A stretch of 64,000 nucleotides of DNA from Cryptomeria japonica (GCF_030272615.1 NC_081405.1:649117420-649181419), one strand, 5' to 3'; positions 34,345-46,335 are shown, numbered from the stretch's first letter. Program-made: numbers and translations. The notes: generated from the sequence alone by a model not told the origin.

Positions 34345-35812
34345 ATGGAGAAAATAGGAAGCAGTAGTTCAACAAGAAGCCAAGTGAAAAACAAAATGTA
34401 CCTAACTGAACTGGTTAAAACACCAGGTTTCATTGATGAATACCATGATATTTATGACCCTACTATCCATGGTGAAAAGCGTATCATAGATATTAGATAT
34501 ACATTGTCTAGTAAGGCGGTAAATGCATCCAGGGCAAAATTTACTGTTTTCAACCCAATGTTAAAACTAAAAACAAATAAAATCGCATTGTGGGATGTTG
34601 GATTGGGAAGCATGGTGTTACCTAAAGTATTCCCTTGCCCCGATTTTGTCACGGTCTGCACCGAAAATTATGATGAAGATAAAAAAGCAATTGTCAATAA
34701 AAATAAAAAAGAGGAAATTCTATCCATAAACGAGGGAGAATTTGCTCATTTGTTGAACCTAGGATTTGAAGCCCAAAACTCAAACATCCAAATTGACCTT
34801 GAAAAGCTGGCAGCGAATTATGAGAGTCTCGATCCAAGTTGCAGAGATTCATTTATCAAAGCTCTAATAAAGAGTGGTACTGGTATTGTGTTGGATCAAA
34901 ATCATAAGCCTCCTTATGATTCTAACATTTTTGTTCCATGGGTTGGGGATACTATTTCCTTGCTATCATTTTGCCTAGGATTGAAAAATGATAGGGAAGT
35001 GGGTGCAAGCCTTCTTGAAATGATTTATAATATCCATTGTGCAGGTTAGCCAATAAGATATAATTTTATTGAACACATTGTAAAATCCATGCAAAAACAA
35101 TTACTAATGATCAAAAAAGGTTCCTTTAAGATATTTAGGCTCTCATCTTACTTGTGCTATCTCTTTCTATCCAAGTATCGTGCAATATTCGAGACCAACA
35201 AGCTTCAAATTGTGAGCTATAAGATTGATGAGAAGACTGGGAAGAGAACAGAGTGTCCAATATATGATTGGACACCAAAGATAAGGATGCATGATAACAG
35301 AAAGAACTACAACCATTTTGTAGACTTCTTTTTGGCACCAATGTATAATGAAACTACAAGCACTCAAATGCCTAGGTTGCCTGTGTCTTGTAGAGATTGC
35401 ATTCAACTCAGAAGTCAAATAGAATTGGCTAACTGGTTCTTCATGGAAGAATTCACTGTGTTAAGGTTTTACGGATTGGCAGCAAAACCATATAGACTTC
35501 CAATACATGTGACAGAGAAGGTATTTGCATTAAACTATGTACGACAATTGGAGAGCACAAATAGGCACTTCCATGGTCAGCAAAAGAAGAGCATATTTCC
35601 TTCCTTGCCTTTCTCATGTGGAGGGTTCACATTCGAGAGAAAAGCATTCAATGTGGCACATGATTTTTTGACAGTTTTTAGCTTTGGTGATGAGGGTCTC
35701 TGGCAGTATGATCCAATCGGTGTAGTTCAAGCAAGGCTTAAGAAAAATGGGAACTCTTCAGTGTTATGTCAACATGAAAGTAAACCATTGCTAGAAAATA
35801 TTAGAAACATGG
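34345..35812 (+). pseudogene. N-terminal half of a two-part protein, relative of the giant-LTR ORF
   Basis: The ATG at 34345 opens one frame to 35812 with a single TAG at 35047-35049. The solo LTR at 35813 interrupts it, and the frame resumes at 37067. Features: Ser-rich start, LTELVKTPGFIDEYHDIYDP, an INEGEFAHLLNLGF segment (about 34725-34765), a YNFIEHIVKSMQKQLLMIKK helix (about 35056-35115), SSYLCYLFLSKY (about 35149) and LRFYGLAAKPYRLPI (about 35461). The order INxxEF, then F-helix-IKxG, then YLxxLFL matches the ORF in the giant LTRs (43005-43440), so I infer one family. No named domain is recognised. Whether it is a host gene or part of another element is open. Confidence 0.6.
35808..35812. 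repeat. Solo LTR 1 target duplication, left copy
   Basis: CATGG, repeated at 37063-37067 after the element. Confidence 0.88.
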
Positions 35813-37062
35813 TGTAGCGTCCTAAAATTGTGACACTTGAAATTTCAACTGCATTTGGGTCTTCACAATGACGATGCAACATTGAACCTGAATGGAGACC
35901 CCGAAACTTGTTTATGACATCAAAAACTACATTTTTCAGCACCCTGGCCTGATCCTCCTTGCACCCTGCTGTCCCGGGAGGTGGGACCATGGCACCTAGC
36001 GCCCTGGTCCTTCAAGACCATGGCGCCCAGTGCCCTGGTCCCCCAGGACCATGGCGCCCAGTGCCTTGGTCCCTGGCCCTATTTTGGGCCCGGTCTCTTA
36101 TGGGGCTTCGGGTCTTTAAGTTTGCAAATTGGAAAATAAGGTTGCTAAGTTGGCCTAAGGTCGGAAAAATCAGTCTTTCAACCCTAGTTGACAAGTATAT
36201 AAACTACATTTCCTCTCCCATTTTGAGAGGAGGAAGGACATGTGTGTACAAGAGGCGGAAGCACTAGGCAAACATTCAAACATTCAAGCATTCAAGCATT
36301 CCTTCAAGCAATTGAGCATTCTAAGTCTCCATTCAACGCTAAGTGTTGCATTCAAGACAAGGATTCAACCATTGAAGAGGAGATCACCTACAACATACAA
36401 CATACAACATCATTACACCTTCACATGTAAGAATACAAACGTTCTTACAACAAGGTATCAATACTTGTTTACATTACAGACATTTACATTTACAACATTC
36501 TCATTTCTTGGTTAATTCCAAAACTGGGGTTTGACCTAAAGGAAAACCCCTAATCCCTAACCCCCCAATCATCCTCTCTTTTCTGTGTGTAGGTTGCAGG
36601 TACGCGGCTATAATTGAAGATTTGGAATCCTTGTGCAGAGACAAACAGATCCCCCTTCGTTTCGCGGATTTTTCGGAGGACCGTGTGCATGCCGGGTGCC
36701 ATCGTCCTGTCAACTTTTGCTCAAATTTGCAGGACAACCTCGTCTCGACATTTTACTGCTAATTCCAGGTCCACAGCTTCATCCCATATTCCTATCTCTA
36801 TTTATAAGCGAATCTTTCTCACTTTACATGCACTCCTAGGTCAATCCTTCTATCTACATTCTTTACAAAAGAGGGTAGCCTTGTTGTCTTAACCCTTGAA
36901 ACTCATTTAGAATCCAATCTTGCATTGTGTGGGATTGGATCTTGTGGGTTTCAACCCCTCTTTTGAATGTAAAGTCTCTCCTAAGTGAAAACCGTCAATC
37001 CTAGTGACTTCCTTTCTCCTCGGAGTGGGGGGAACACCTGGGGTTCAATTTTTTGCTTTACA
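35813..37062 (+). mobile_element. Solo LTR, 1250 bp (copy 1)
   Basis: Starts TGTAGCGTCCTAAAATTG and ends GCTTTACA, flanked by CATGG. It is similar over its whole length to 47801-49061. No gag-pol is attached, so it is a solo LTR left by recombination between the two LTRs. A TATA box (TATATAAA) lies at about 36196. A GC-rich repeat of about 30 bp around ACCATGGCGCCCAGTGCC occurs three times at about 35985-36075. Several short open frames inside are not genes. Confidence 0.9.
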
Positions 37063-37067
37063 CATGG
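37063..37067. repeat. Solo LTR 1 target duplication, right copy
   Basis: CATGG, identical to 35808-35812. The interrupted reading frame resumes here. Confidence 0.88.
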
Positions 37068-38662
37068 ACTCCTGGGATGAGGTTAAAAAAGAGAATCCTA
37101 TATCAAGTGCCGCTGATACTACAAATCAATCATTTGCAGCTTCAGATCACACACCTCAAAAGACTATGAAAACTACACATGAAAGTGTCAGTGGGAGTGG
37201 GACAGCATCAGGAACTGTTGTTGGTAATCCTGGTCAAGCATTAGTTAGAACCACAGGAATAAGTGAAACTAGAGCCTATGGTATTCCTATGTCACCTTTA
37301 AAACATTCAATTGCTTCAGCAAGCCCTGATTTTTAATTTCATGATTACTATAAAAAATCTGAACACACAACAAAAGCAAATAAAGAAAAAAAGAAAGCAT
37401 TTCATAGGGTTTCTATGTCTAAAGTTGTAAAATGAACAACTTGCAAGGAACAAGGTATTTCCAACATATGACCCATAGAAAGATATGATGGAGTTCATGG
37501 TTGTTATGCCCCCACCCCCATCTAAAGATAAAAATCCACCACACAGTCAGATATATCCCTCTCAATTTCAAGTTAGCACCCTCCAAATGGATTTTTCCAA
37601 AGTACATAATGTGGACAAAATTAGTGTGTCAAAAAGGACTTACGAAGTGGTCTACACTTCACTGCTAAAGGTGGAGAGAGAAAAAAATTAATTGGAGAAA
37701 CAAATAGAAAAGTTATAGGCAAACCTGGAAAACGAAAAAAATCAAGGAGGAAAGCAGCAGATAGCAAGTGCAATGATTTACAGAAAATGATAAAAAATTC
37801 AGGCTCTGCAATAGAAATTGCAGAGCAGGAGAAGATGGATGCAGAATTGAAGGACCCGATAGAAAAACTGGCTAAAAGCAGTTGAAAAATTGTTGAGGAA
37901 AAAACTAGTTTTCAAAAATTATATAAAAGTTATGAGTCTGCTGCCGCCGAAATGAGAAAATTACAGGACCTATTGGATCATGGAAAGGAAAAATAAAAAC
38001 ATTTGCAAGAGGAAGTAGAGGAAGAAATAAAAAAATGGGCATAAATGAAAGAAGACCTGCACAATGCAAATGATAAAATAAAAACTTTGGAGGATAGATT
38101 GAAAGATAATATGAAAAATACAACAAAGTATATACAAGAAAACATTTGGCAGCAAATAATGCAGAGGAGTGAGAAGTTGTGTGAATGGTTTCAATTGACT
38201 AAAAGTATGAGACTAATTTATCTAAAAATCAAAGGGCACTATGAGAAGAGCACACATGTTTATTCAAAAGAGGATATGGCAAAAAAGATTTTGAAAGTAG
38301 TCTACAGTTCCAGTGACAGCTACTTGGCATCCAAGGGAATTAAGAGCCGCATTGATGCCATAGTTAAGACATCATCTATCATTCAAAAATGCTAGAAGCT
38401 AAGGGAAACAACAAAAGTTATGGAAAGTTGTAGAAAAAAGATATTGAAGCTACAAGAAAAGTAAAATAATTTGATTAAACTTGGTTTGCCTAAGCCTGTT
38501 GACACATCAAATAAATTCATTGGAGAAGAAGCTTACAAAAAAAGCATGGAGATAAAAATGAAGTTTGATTTAGACTTGCTTCCAAAGGACACAACTCCCC
38601 AAAGCTTTCTAGAATTCATCCAACAATTTACAACTCTAATTCGGTATTGGATGAAACACTAA
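37068..38662 (+). pseudogene. C-terminal, coiled-coil half of the interrupted two-part protein
   Basis: Resumes in phase after the solo LTR with DSWDEVKKENPISS and a Ser/Thr-rich stretch to a TAA at 37334-37336. Further pieces lie in alternating frames. 37485-37691 has VVYTSLLKVEREKN; the region 37690-38040 is heptad-like and Lys/Glu-rich (ESAAAEMRKLQDLLDHGKEK); 38045-38395 continues MKEDLHNANDKIKTLEDRL and GIKSRIDAIVKTSSIIQ. The last piece (38471-38662) ends LEFIQQFTTLIRYW. The long Lys/Glu-rich coiled coil followed by a helical tail parallels the C-terminal half of the giant-LTR ORF. At least seven lesions; dead. Confidence 0.55.
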
Positions 38663-38859
38663 TGTCAAGTAAATCTTCTAAATATGGAATGTTGATGAAG
38701 TTGGAGTTGAATTTCCATAGTTTACAGAATATTGACCTTCCATCAGACAAAGAGTGGGGGACCCTACAAAAACTGGCACAAAATTCTTAAGAATCACAGT
38801 ATGTATTGCACAATTTTCTTCTTTTACTCTTAATTTCAAGGTTTTATGTTTTTTCTGTT

Positions 38860-39006
38860 CGCTATTTTGCTAATCCAGCCTATGAATCTATGATACACTC
38901 GCTATTGCTATTTTTCTAATCCAGCCTATGAATCTATTTTATGAATAGGAAAAAAATAGCACCCGCTATTGCTATTTTGCTAATCCAGCCTTTGAATCTA
39001 TGATGC
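38860..39006. repeat. Three direct repeats
   Basis: GCTATTTTGCTAATCCAGCC followed by TATGAATCTATGAT-like sequence occurs at about 38861, 38908 and 38971. Confidence 0.8.
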
Positions 39007-39300
39007 ACAGTGCAAAAATTCAGCCAGTAAATTTGTATTCTCAAATTCTCCCTTGCTTTAACATTTATGCATTTCTCTATTTTTGTTAGTAGGTTTTAGG
39101 TACTGCTATTATCTATGTTTAATTTTTCATGACATGAATTAATATTTAATTTTGAACTCTATTTTTTGAGGAGGAGACATCAAACATGTAGCAGATGTTA
39201 AATTGCTAATACGGCCTATGATGACCATATAAATTTGTGCTGAGTTTGTGATTTTGATGTTCAGTCTTCACATGTTGCAAACTTGCAATTCGACCTGAAG

Positions 39301-39515
39301 CTGTTGTTGCTCCCTTGTTTCTATAAAAGGGAATTTTAGGGTCATTTGCAAAGGGTTTTGAAACTTTGTATTCACTTTTGCATGGACATTGGAGAATCAC
39401 ACATGAGTTGTTGTTGCTCTCTTGTTTCTATAAAAGGGAATTCAGGGTCATTTGCAAAGGCTTCTAAAACTTTGTATTCACTTTTGCAATTTGCATGGAG
39501 AATCACACAGATTGG
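39301..39515. repeat. 107-bp tandem duplication
   Basis: Two copies (39301-39407 and about 39408-39515) containing TTTCTATAAAAGGGAATT and ACTTTGTATTCACTTTTGCA. Both carry a TATAAAA word. Confidence 0.85.
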
Positions 39516-39857
39516 TGTATTACTATTGAATGAATTGTATCATATGGCTATATTTTGAAAGAATTAATGAAAATCTAAGTTCTCGACATGTGTAATACTA
39601 TTGGATGAATTGTATCATATGGTTCTGAAAATGTATCACATAGATTTGAGACTCAAACATGTATAAATAAACAATAAACATCTCTGTATCAATAAACACA
39701 TTATGGTTTTTTTTTATTATTATGCTATTTTAAATATGGAAATAGAAAGTTGAAAAATACAATTACAAATCAATATTAAATTCTAATTGCAAAAAGTAAT
39801 ATGCTTTTGTAATATGAATGATGAGATACAGTAATAAGATTAATAAATACCAATCTC

Positions 39858-40431
39858 TTATAGTTGCCATTGATCCTCATCAAATTTAGAGCTTTCTTGA
39901 TTCTTGTCTGTGGTTTGAATTTCTTCACTTTGAGTCTGCATACCTTCGCCGAATTGCATCTCAATGCTACCAGTAGGTGATGGTCCAATACATGGGGCAA
40001 TAGTCCCACTGGCACTTTGGTTTTAAGTGTTGCCCAAACCTCTTCTTTCACATTTGGACCTCCAGATTTGCAGTGCCCTATCGTAAGGAAAAGTTTGGAC
40101 ATCATACCTAGATGTATAGAGCCTCAAGGAATTTTCCAAATTTTTGTCTAGTTTGTTTCTTAGCTTTGATTTTAGGAACCCCAAAGCAATGAAAACTCTC
40201 TCATCTTCCACCGAACCCAATATCATGGTAAGACATAAATAGACGAGCTTCACATATTTTGGCATTGAATCACACAACATTTTGTTCTTAGCTATAGTTT
40301 TCCAAAGCCTTGTTACTGATCCTTCTTTGCGGGGGTTCTCCCAATTTGGCATATTGTTCTCTCATAGTGTATGCAAAATGAGATGATTGCTCTCGAAGAT
40401 GAGTTTCATCTAATATTCCATTTATAGTTAC
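39858..40431 (-). pseudogene. hAT-type transposase, C-terminal end
   Basis: Minus strand, continuing in frame from the fragment at 62358-64000. The hAT C-terminal dimerisation-like region has YVKLVYLCLTMILGSVEDER (about 40180-40262), then LGFLKSKLRNKLDKNL, LRLYTSRYDVQTFPYDRALQ and RRGLGNT. A TAA follows at about 40023-40025, and in the same frame a Gln/Ser/Glu-rich tail runs to a TAA at 39858-39860. hAT transposases move DNA elements by cut and paste. The giant LTR element separates this piece from the rest of the gene. Confidence 0.85.
40427..40431. repeat. Giant element target duplication, left copy
   Basis: GTTAC, matched by ATTAC at 62358-62362 (one difference). The hAT reading frame is continuous when one copy is counted once, which supports the exact boundary. 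Confidence 0.75.
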
Positions 40432-40776
40432 TATTATCACTGTTTAAATAATGGGTTTTCCTTTCCCATAATTGGCTATGATTTTGAAATTTTGAGTAAG
40501 ACACATTATCAATTGCTTCAGGGCTGTGTTGGGTCTTAAGGGTTTAGGGTTTTGATTTTAAATCGCTTGATGTCTGATAAAAAACCCTCTGGTTTCTATT
40601 CGTTCATTACTTTATCCACTTAAGTAATGGGTCCTGGGGTCATCAGAAGTGTCCCCCCTTGTCATTTGCTTAGGCGGTCATGTGAATTAATCATAAAATT
40701 TATGCCTTATGTATTTTCCTCCTAATGTTGTCGGGCCCAGTAATTGGTGTGCATCTCTCGGGTGGATCTATGGTTT

Positions 40777-42216
40777 TCGCTATTTCGTTAGGGAAAGTTG
40801 CGCATGGTTTAAAACCCACAAAGTTGCAAAAAGGCTTTGCATTCTAAATGGTGATTTTGGTCTGGTCTAAAGAGGTCTCATCTTGTCCAAGATCCAACGA
40901 CTGGCGTTATTTCATAGCCTGAACTTGCAAGCGAAATACCTTTTATGAAATGGCGAAAGCGTTTGGTGCGACCCTGCATGCGAGGATTTTCTAAGTGACT
41001 AAAAGGTGATCAAGTCCCATGTGATCTAACGGTTTGTGCTATTTCGCAGGATGAAAATGCTCGACATTTATCTTTCGCGAAGTTGTGAAATGACATGGCA
41101 TTCCAAGTAGATGGTCCAGCTGGTCGAGAGGGCGAGTAAGATTGTGGCACATGGTAGAGGCTACAATAGTCAGCAAGCCAGGTCTAAGAGTTAAAAGGTG
41201 GGTCCCAAAGGTGAGTCATGCCATGGGATAAGAGGTGACCTAGCAGATGTAGGTGGTAAGAATTAATTGGAACCCAGTGTTTTCTCTCGGCAAATGAAAG
41301 ATTGACATGTCAGCTCTGAAAGTGATTAGATGCCAGGTGTTCAAGGTTGAGTCGAAGGGCCCCATGTCTATCGGAGTCTGTTCAAATGGTTAAGCACCGA
41401 ACAAGTAGAAAATGATTTGATGGCCCACGTGATTTCGCAAGGATAAGATGCTCATGCTTTATACCCTGCGAAATGGCGAAAAGGTTTTTCGTCCCCAAAG
41501 GCAGATAAAACATAAGGTTAAAACAGGATCAACTTTGTTTTGATCCAACGACTGACGCTATTTCGCGGTTGTGAGATGCTTGAAGAATATGCTTCGCGAA
41601 ATAGCGAAAGTAAAAAGGGTTCATCCAGGTGTCATGATAGATGGTGACATGTCCATTGACACGTGGTTTTAGAAGAAGCTGTGGGCCCACCAAGGTGAAA
41701 TCGGCGGTATAAAGGAGAGACACGTGGCTGACATTGAATTAAATGCGAAGGGTTTTTCAAAGCCAATGGTTGAGTGCCACATGGTAGCCAGTAGCCAATG
41801 AAAAGGTGGTGTAAGTAAAGCAAGCATAAAGATTTCCCTTAAAGGATGGTCATCTCTGAATTGATCCAACGCTTCGCACTGTTTCACAACCTGAAGTTGA
41901 TAGATGTTTAAGCTTCGCGAAATAGCGAAAAACCACTAGCAGTCAAAGTAAAGGCGTGGTTAGTAAAGATGTTGATGGTTTCGGTCAAAGTTAAACATCG
42001 AGCAGTTAGAGTTCCATCTAATGCCTGGCATTGTTTCGCGAAAGAGAAGTGCTCGAAAGATAAAGTCTGCAAAATGCGAAAAGAAGGTGGGGCCTAGTGC
42101 GGAGGCAAGACTGTTAAGTCAGTATAATGGTCGACCAGGTTTCTTTTGATCAGACGGTTGGCGCTATTTCCCATGATGAAATTGCCTGAAGGTTATGCTT
42201 TGCGAAGTTGCGAAAC
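40777..42216 (+). repeat. Array of eight hairpin-forming repeats, 5' LTR
   Basis: Eight degenerate units of about 55-70 bp at about 40777, 40901, 41031, 41431, 41550, 41871, 42021 and 42157. Each has a left arm like CGCTATTTCGC, a spacer of about 25-35 nt with a GATG and a TGCTTGAA-like core, and a right arm like GCTTCGCGAAATAGCGAAA. The clearest unit has a perfect 12-bp inverted repeat, CGCTATTTCGCG at 41557-41568 and CGCGAAATAGCG at 41596-41607. Most units are preceded by GATC-AACG. The same eight units recur in the 3' LTR. Confidence 0.85.
41708..41715 (+). promoter_or_regulatory. TATA-like box inside the hairpin array
   Basis: TATAAAGG in GGCGGTATAAAGGAGAGAC, conserved at 56962 in the 3' LTR. 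It lies about 880 bp upstream of the U3 ORF start and could drive it. Position-based inference. Confidence 0.4.
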
Positions 42217-42590
42217 AGAGAAAGGAAAGAATTGCAAGAATCAAATGGTCCATTGGAGCGAAAATACGAATTCTCTCATGAATTCAATTCTGAAGGGACG
42301 ACCGAAGCATGTGCAATCAATGTTGCAATTAAGAGCCTTGGTACCATATATGATTTCCTATCAACCGGATGAAGGTATCTTTCTAAAGAATTATTGCAGA
42401 GGAGCAGATACAAAGCCATTTTCTTCAAATACAGAGTAAGTCAATTCAGTTGCAGAGTGGATTCACTCAGGCTAAAAACAGGTTTTGTTGTACTCTCGTG
42501 TAGCAATTTCTTTGTGGTGTGCTTTAAATAAGATATTGATTTGTCATAGAACCATTTGGGGGCAGTATTTTGATTTCTTACATTTTCAAA

Positions 42591-45500
42591 ATGGCACCTA
42601 AGAGAGAATTTTTTGGGAAAGCTAATTATCCAGAGAGAGCCATTGTGATGATTTTCTTGAGCAGTTGACGTTGTCAACTAATCAGGCATCGAAAGCAAAA
42701 GAATTAGTGCCTAGAGCTCCTCATTTGAAAATAGGAGAAGGGCTATATGATAAGGGTAACTGGTTGAGAGATCCATAGGTCGGATTGTCTGGGTTGGGGT
42801 TATTCGAGGTTGGATTTGGAATGAGGAATTCTCTAGCCCCACAAAATAGTATCTGGGAATTAGATGTAGGGAAGTTGGTAGTCCCAGGGGTATATTTATG
42901 GACATGGATCTGTTGACCCAAATTGCACTTAATTATGATCCAGTCATAAGAAGCATTCGGGATATAAATGGAAAAGCCCTTATTGAGATCAATACTAAAG
43001 AGTTCAGAAGTGCTTTTGGGCTAAATGAGTTTACAAATTTTCTTGAACCCGTAAATTTCAAATTATTAGCTCAAGTATACAGTGCATAGAGGAATCATCT
43101 TAGGAGTGGGCCTCTTAAGGAATTTTTTGTGAAGATAGGTGGGTTGACTATTGTAGGACCCAACACAGAAGAGCCCTTCTCATTAAATTTGTTTACCCTC
43201 AGAGCTAAGGGAATGTATTGGTCACTTTGCCAAGTTTTGGGAGAAGATGCTGAAGCTAATATGCTCAATCACTACTTGTTAATGATTTCTCAGATTTTAA
43301 ATCCTTCCCTTGTAGCAACATTTGATTATGCTTCTTTTATTATTGATGCTATCTATGGAGGGTTAGTAGGAATAAAGAGTGGAAAGGTGGGTAAGCCTTT
43401 CGGATGGTACTCACTCCTGATGCATCTATTTCTGTTCAAAGGAGGTGATTACTTTGCTAGTGGACTGGACTTTATCAAAGAGAAGGAAGGAGAAAAGATG
43501 CTAGTACAACTATGGAGTACTGTCTTGTCATGGGATAGAGAGGATGCCAGTTTCTTGAGGTTTGATAAATATTTTGCATCCAAGATCAGGACTCTCCTAT
43601 GCTTGGAGAACCCAAGAATCCCCAAGGTTCTTTTGGAATTCATTAGACCAAAAGAATTTGCAGAGAGCATAAAGATTGTTCACAATTGGGGTGACATTTA
43701 TCTGTACCTAGTCTCAACAGTTGCCAAAGTTTTTGGTTTTAGTGGCACTCCATTCTTGTTTCCCTGTCAGGTCCCTCTCAAAGTGGGAATTGCAGAAGTC
43801 CTTAGACAAATTGGTAGTGTACAAGAGGCAGAACTGACAGGCAGGGGTAAAGGGACTATTTTCCCTCCGATTACCATAGGTCACCAATTTGTAATAACTA
43901 AGGGAGGTTGGAATTGTTTTGAGGATTTTCTCAAACCTTATCATTTGTCAACTACAATATCCAGGTGTGCCGATCCAGAAGACTTCTTTAATCGCATGTT
44001 TAGAAAGAGTGCAACGTGCAGAGGTAGACCCCATCAATTTCAGTTTCCTGAAGACCTCATTAGAAATGAATTTGATTTGGATGAGCATGAACTGAGGAAG
44101 GAGAAATGGGTGGCTTATAAGAAAGCCTTAGACTTTGTGCATCAGTTTGATGCCAGCTATGACCCATTGTTTAGCTTTTTCCCTATGGAGGAGAAAATAA
44201 AGTTTTTAATTGTTTGCTTTGAGGATGTGATGCAGATCGTGAAGGAGAAGAGGGAAGTTGTGATTAAAAGCAACCTTGAAAAGGCAAGAATGATTCTAAG
44301 TAGGTCTGCCTCCACCAAAGCAATCCCTCCTGGTGACTACACCCTGCACAAGAAATCTAGTTACAGTGTGTTGATGCCTACAACAAGGGAGCCCTCTACC
44401 TCCAAAGGAAAGAGGAAGATACAAGATGTCATCGACATCCAAGAGAGCCCTAAGAAACAAAGAGTGGGAAAAAAAATACCATCTGATACACCTTTGTACT
44501 CTCCATCCCAATCCCCTATCCACATAGGAGATGAGCAAGCAGTAGTTGAGCAACTTTTACAATTAGGCAGTCTAGGAGAAATTGCCTATACATATGATGA
44601 AGTAGAGGAGGGTATGCTAGAAGAACCCCTTGCTGCTGAAATGAATATTACTGCTACTAAACTTAAAGGCAAGGAGTGGGATCCTAAGATAAAGCAGGCC
44701 AATGATGACTTCTTGGCTGACAACAATTTTGTCTCATCAGGAGCATTTATGCAATTTGTATGGAAACAAAATATAGATAAGTATAATGCAAGATGTGAGA
44801 AGAGAAAAGGTGAGCAGCCTAACAAAGATCTAGCCTTGGTGGATAAGGAAATAAAATAAGAGATGATGGAAGAATTTAAGACCATCACTCCTGAGCAAGG
44901 AAGAGATATGGTGGCACAAGCTGGAGTGCTCATTCTCCCTGAGTGGGACATAGCAGATGCCCTGGTACTAGAGGCAATGAGGAAGGAGACCAAACCCATG
45001 GAGGGAATTACTTTTAGCAAGGATAATGCTGCACTCATCATGTGGTCTCTCAAGAGAGATGAGAGTAAGAGAAGAAAAGATACCCCAGGCTCAAGCTACC
45101 TTGGTGGAATGATAGTGAAGAGAGTGCATAACACAGGGGTGGTAGAAGCTGCTAGCACTGTGCTAGAGACTGCAAAATTTAGTGTTGCAGTAGCAGAAAA
45201 GGAAGCCAAGGAAAAAGAGGTCCTCCAAGTCAAGTTGGAGACAGTTTTGAAGGCCTACAATAGTGCTAAGGAGGAGGTAAGAGGTAAGGATAACATCATT
45301 GCTAAGTTGCAGAGCCAGTTGACAGGACAGTACCATCAAGGCGAGTCTTCAACACTGATGATCTCCTCTTCCCCTACAAGACCTCCACCTACTAGCCCCA
45401 TCATTGAGTTCCCACCATCTCCAGCACCTTCCATCTCTCAAATGGTTGAGATTACTCCTCAAGAGCTAGAGAATTTAAAACAAGCTTAGGCTTTGTATGC

Positions 45501-46233
45501 AAAGAAATATGAGGAGAGAGTAAGGGCTACTATTTCAAGTTTTGCAGATACAATGAGTGCCTCATTGCTATATAGTAATATAAGCAATATTTTGGAAACG
45601 AGGAATGAGCTCAATGGAGATAAAGCCATTCTGACACCTATATTTGACAAATGGAGGCCTAGAGAGTAGGACTTGGAGTCTATTTGTGCCTCTTATGATG
45701 AGGCAGGGGCCAATGCTATCAGCAAATCCACTTGTGATACCACCAAGGATCTAGTGAAACTAGTAGAAGGGGTGGACAATGCTGATAGGAAAATCAACAT
45801 GTACAAAAAGGAATATACTGATCAGGTTTTTGAATTGCTCCTAGGAGTTTTTGCCAACCCAGATCAATTGAAGGACAAACAAGTGTGGCTCAAGGAATTA
45901 GAGGCCAAAGTGTCAGCCAGGATTAAAGGCATTGTTGATCTAGATGATGCTTCCTTCTTTGTTGTTACAATTCAGGAGATAGAGAAAATCAAGTCTCATT
46001 ATGGTTTTCTCAATTCAGAGGTCAACAAAATGAGAAATTCCTAGAAAAGGTTGACCAAGGCTAAGACAAAAGTGATTGATTTCTCGTGGCCAACTGATGA
46101 TGTGTAGAATGAATGGACAACAAAATATGCCATCCAGGATGTAGAGTAGTTAGAGGGTGCTCTTGAATAGTTAGAAGAGGTTGCAACCGAACAACAAGTT
46201 GAAGAAGCCATAGAGGTCGAAAAGGACTTGTAA
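42591..46233 (+). pseudogene. U3-encoded long ORF (about 1200 codons), 5' LTR copy
   Basis: From the ATG at 42591 (AAAATGGCA context; MAPKREFFGKANYPERAI) to the TAA at 46231-46233. The N-terminal part has FMDMDLLTQIALNYDP (about 42895), INTKEFRSAFGLNEF, RAKGMYWSLCQVLGED, DYASFIIDAIYGGLVGIKSG, FGWYSLLMHLFLFKG, LENPRIPKVLLEFIRPKEF and FEDFLKPYHLSTTISRC. A basic segment SPKKQRVGKK (about 44450) looks like a nuclear localisation signal. A Lys/Glu coiled coil (about 45190-45330), a Pro/Ser-rich stretch (45365-45440) and a helical tail with DLDDASFFVVTIQEIEKI follow. Lesions shared with the other LTR: TAG at about 42776, a frame change near 42885, TAG at 43087. Stops only here: 44857, 45487, 45667, 46042, 46105, 46147, 46168, and a one-base loss near 42643. 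No named domain is recognised. Confidence 0.8.
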
Positions 46234-46328
46234 CCGTTTTTGCAAAAGGTTTTGTAACTTCTTCTTGAGAAGAAATGATTGTAACAAATTCTCCTAGGAA
46301 AGTCCAAAGCTTTGTGCATCCATATTGT

Positions 46329-46335
46329 TATAAAT
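46329..46335 (+). promoter_or_regulatory. TATA box after the U3 ORF, 5' LTR
   Basis: TATAAAT in GTTATAAATGGATACC, 95 bp after the ORF stop, conserved at 61579-61585. If it is the genomic promoter, R starts near 46360 and the whole ORF lies in U3. Confidence 0.5.

Larger units (their letters stand above)
38663..39857. other. Non-coding spacer with two local repeat clusters
   Basis: No ORF. The end of the hAT element (its terminal inverted repeat) should lie somewhere here, but I cannot place it without the other end, which is outside the window. An A/T-rich run is at 39700-39720. Confidence 0.5.

Noticed and set aside
39776-40105. Second minus-strand frame overlapping the hAT C-terminus
   Set aside because: A shadow frame; the true hAT frame runs through the LRLYTSRYDVQTFPYDRALQ segment.
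40777-42216. CRISPR-like regular repeats
   Set aside because: Units are degenerate inverted repeats with irregular spacing inside a plant LTR, with no cas genes.
22490-42216. A link between the GCGCTA words of the Tat element and the CGCTATTTCGC hairpins of the giant LTR
   Set aside because: Only a six-base core is shared; spacing and surrounding sequence differ, so common origin is not supported.
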